Shown: positions 3,753 through 5,177 of the stretch, piece after piece | Layout: every line of letters begins with the position of its first letter | Numbering within the stretch: position 1 is the stretch's first letter | DNA from: Calditrichia bacterium | GTDB lineage: Bacteria > Calditrichota > Calditrichia > RBG-13-44-9 | Assembly: GCA_026991005.1 (NCBI GenBank) | Contig: JALXCH010000375.1 | Location: 1-5,177 of the forward strand | DNA length: 5,177 bases | Direction: 5' to 3' | Made by a program: the position numbers and the translations under genes | Notes under the pieces: model-generated | What the model saw: the letters and a program-made list of their open reading frames with translations, nothing else | Told to the model about the DNA's origin: nothing | The model's database searches: none

Positions 3753-5177
3753 TCAATCTTCAAGAACAATGTACTCACCAAGCAATTTCATCAGTTCGTC
3801 TTCTTTAAACGGCTTTACAATAAATTCATCGGCTCCCAGGGTGCGGGTCAATTGCTGAATATGTTTACTGGCACGTCCGGTGAGAACAATAATGGGCATT
3901 TCCTTCCAGCGGTCTTCATCCCGTACCTGCTCGATGAGTTCGTAACCGGAAAGATGGGGCATTTCCAGGTCGGTAATCAGCACATCGAAATCCTGTTGAT
4001 TTAGCTTTTCCAGAGCGTTGTATCCATTTTTCGCCATTTCCACCTGATATCCCCGCTGGGTCAGCAAACTGGCCAGGAATTTGCGGATGCTGAGCGAGTC
4101 GTCCACCACCAGCACCGAGGGTTTGCGTCCTTTCACCACCCGCTGGCGTTTTTTCCGTTTCACACCCGCTTTGGCCGGGACTTCCTCCGGTTTGGTTAAG
4201 TCCTCCGGCGAAAGAACCGCGCCGGTAGCCTGCATCCGTACCGCTTCCTTGATGATTTGCGGAATATCCAGGACCAGCACCACCTTCCCATCTGCCAGCA
4301 CCGAGCCGCCGGTGATAAATTTCACCCGCTGGAGATTGGGTCCCAGGGATTTAATTAAAATCTCCTCCCGGTGCACAATTCGATCCACCAGCAAGGCTAC
4401 CCGATGCCCTTCATCCTGTACCACAATGGCGGGATACTCTCCCACCACCGAAATGGGTTTCCGTTTACCGGCCCGAATCTGAAGCAAATTCGCCAGATTC
4501 AGCACCGGAATGTACCCACCCCGATGCCGCATATAGTAGGAATTATCGCGCAGTTCCAGACTGCGCACTTCGATGTTGATGGTTTCTTCCGCCTGCAATA
4601 AAGGAATGGCGTACACGTGTCCGGCAACCTCCACCAGCATGGCCTGCGTCACCGTTAAAGAAATCGGTACCCGGATGATGAAACGGGTGCCCTTTCCCTC
4701 TTCGGAGAAAATACGCAAATCACCTTTGATCTTCTGGATCTGGCTGCGAACCACATCCAGCCCCACCCCCCTACCGCTAATGGTGGTTGCTTCCTCCCGG
4801 GTGGTAAAACCGGGATACATTAAGAACTCCAGCAGTTCCTGATCCGAGAGTTCATCGGCTTTGTCGGCTTCCAGATACCCCAGTTGAATCGCTTTCTCGC
4901 GCACTTTTTTCAAATCCACTCCCCGCCCATCATCTTCAATCTCGATGGTAACAAAGTTGCGGTCGTGACTGGCGCGCAGGGCAATGGTTCCTTCCTCCGG
5001 TTTCCCGGCCTTCTTGCGTTCTTCTGTGGACTCGATCCCATGATCCACCGCATTGCGGAGAATATGTAACAACGGCTCGTACAAATCCTCAATTAACACC
5101 CGATCCAGTTCGGTGCTTTCCCCTTCCAGCACCAGCTTTAGCCTTTTCCCGGACTTACGCGCCATATCCCGCAGCGG
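3753..5177 (-). CDS. cheA: CheA-type hybrid histidine kinase with C-terminal receiver domain (5' end outside window)
   Basis: The reading frame is open to the window edge, adding PLRD before the first visible Met; that Met is internal, since CheA proteins have this stretch just before the ATPase domain. Numbering from the Met, the HATPase domain shows the N box HILRNAVDHGIE (34-45), DDGRGV (78-83), PGFTTRE (118-124) and GRGVGLDVV (131-139). A CheW-like P5 domain follows (about 165-305). After a Lys/Arg-rich linker (310-348) comes a receiver domain with DD (355-356), phospho-acceptor D399, T429 and K451. CheA autophosphorylates in response to receptor arrays; a fused receiver is typical of chemosensory systems such as FrzE, PilL/ChpA and PixL that steer surface motility, though which output is used here is unknown. 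The Hpt, P2 and dimerisation domains lie beyond the edge. No other che gene is in view and no clear terminator follows. Confidence 0.95.
   Translation of the reverse strand, partial: PLRDMARKSGKRLKLVLEGESTELDRVLIEDLYEPLLHILRNAVDHGIESTEERKKAGKPEEGTIALRASHDRNFVTIEIEDDGRGVDLKKVREKAIQLGYLEADKADELSDQELLEFLMYPGFTTREEATTISGRGVGLDVVRSQIQKIKGDLRIFSEEGKGTRFIIRVPISLTVTQAMLVEVAGHVYAIPLLQAEETINIEVRSLELRDNSYYMRHRGGYIPVLNLANLLQIRAGKRKPISVVGEYPAIVVQDEGHRVALLVDRIVHREEILIKSLGPNLQRVKFITGGSVLADGKVVLVLDIPQIIKEAVRMQATGAVLSPEDLTKPEEVPAKAGVKRKKRQRVVKGRKPSVLVVDDSLSIRKFLASLLTQRGYQVEMAKNGYNALEKLNQQDFDVLITDLEMPHLSGYELIEQVRDEDRWKEMPIIVLTGRASKHIQQLTRTLGADEFIVKPFKEDELMKLLGEYIVLED

Noticed and set aside
4081..5069. Plus-strand ORFs opposite cheA
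   Set aside because: Antisense shadows; the minus-strand frame contains all kinase and receiver motifs.

Overview
All genes in this window lie on the minus strand. Read in transcription order (right to left) they are: the 3' part of a cheA-type hybrid histidine kinase/response regulator (cut by the right edge), a 1.5-kb repeat-filled intergenic island, ftsY, a small MerR-like regulator, tRNA-Pro(GGG) with its own promoter and terminator, and the first 24 codons of a probable family-2 glycosyltransferase (cut by the left edge). Coding DNA is of moderate GC. The intergenic island is AT-rich apart from its palindromes.

The organism is a bacterium, probably an environmental one. The tRNA lacks an encoded CCA end, and the intergenic DNA carries dispersed repeats (ATTCGTG-type, ACGCAGAG-type, AAATTCCAAA-type and short GC-rich hairpins) of kinds I associate with environmental genomes of the FCB group (for example Calditrichota or KSB1). 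This placement is a guess from gene style and repeats, not from a phylogenetic marker.

The housekeeping part (1-2060) is ordinary. FtsY is the signal recognition particle receptor GTPase. The MerR-like protein has an N-terminal winged-helix DNA-binding domain and a short helical tail. The tRNA unit has a near-consensus TTGACA-17-TAAATT promoter and a strong intrinsic terminator, so it is insulated from its neighbours. The CheA fragment shows the ATPase domain, the CheW-like domain and a C-terminal receiver domain with all key residues.

The most interesting part is 2062-3752. It holds two related, ORF-less mobile elements, one nested inside the other. Both begin and end with GAGGCTGTGTAAAAA-type inverted repeats. 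Each is flanked by a 5-bp duplication, and in both cases that duplication is exactly the loop of a perfect 8-bp-arm DNA hairpin: TGAAG inside CCCATGGC/GCCATGGG for the outer element, TAAAA inside CCCCGAGC/GCTCGGGG for the inner one. The elements therefore appear to insert into hairpin loops. They also carry hairpins of their own, and one of these served as the landing site for the second copy. With the insertion removed, the outer target is one unit of a row of five hairpins with different stem sequences, spaced about 31-36 bp apart.
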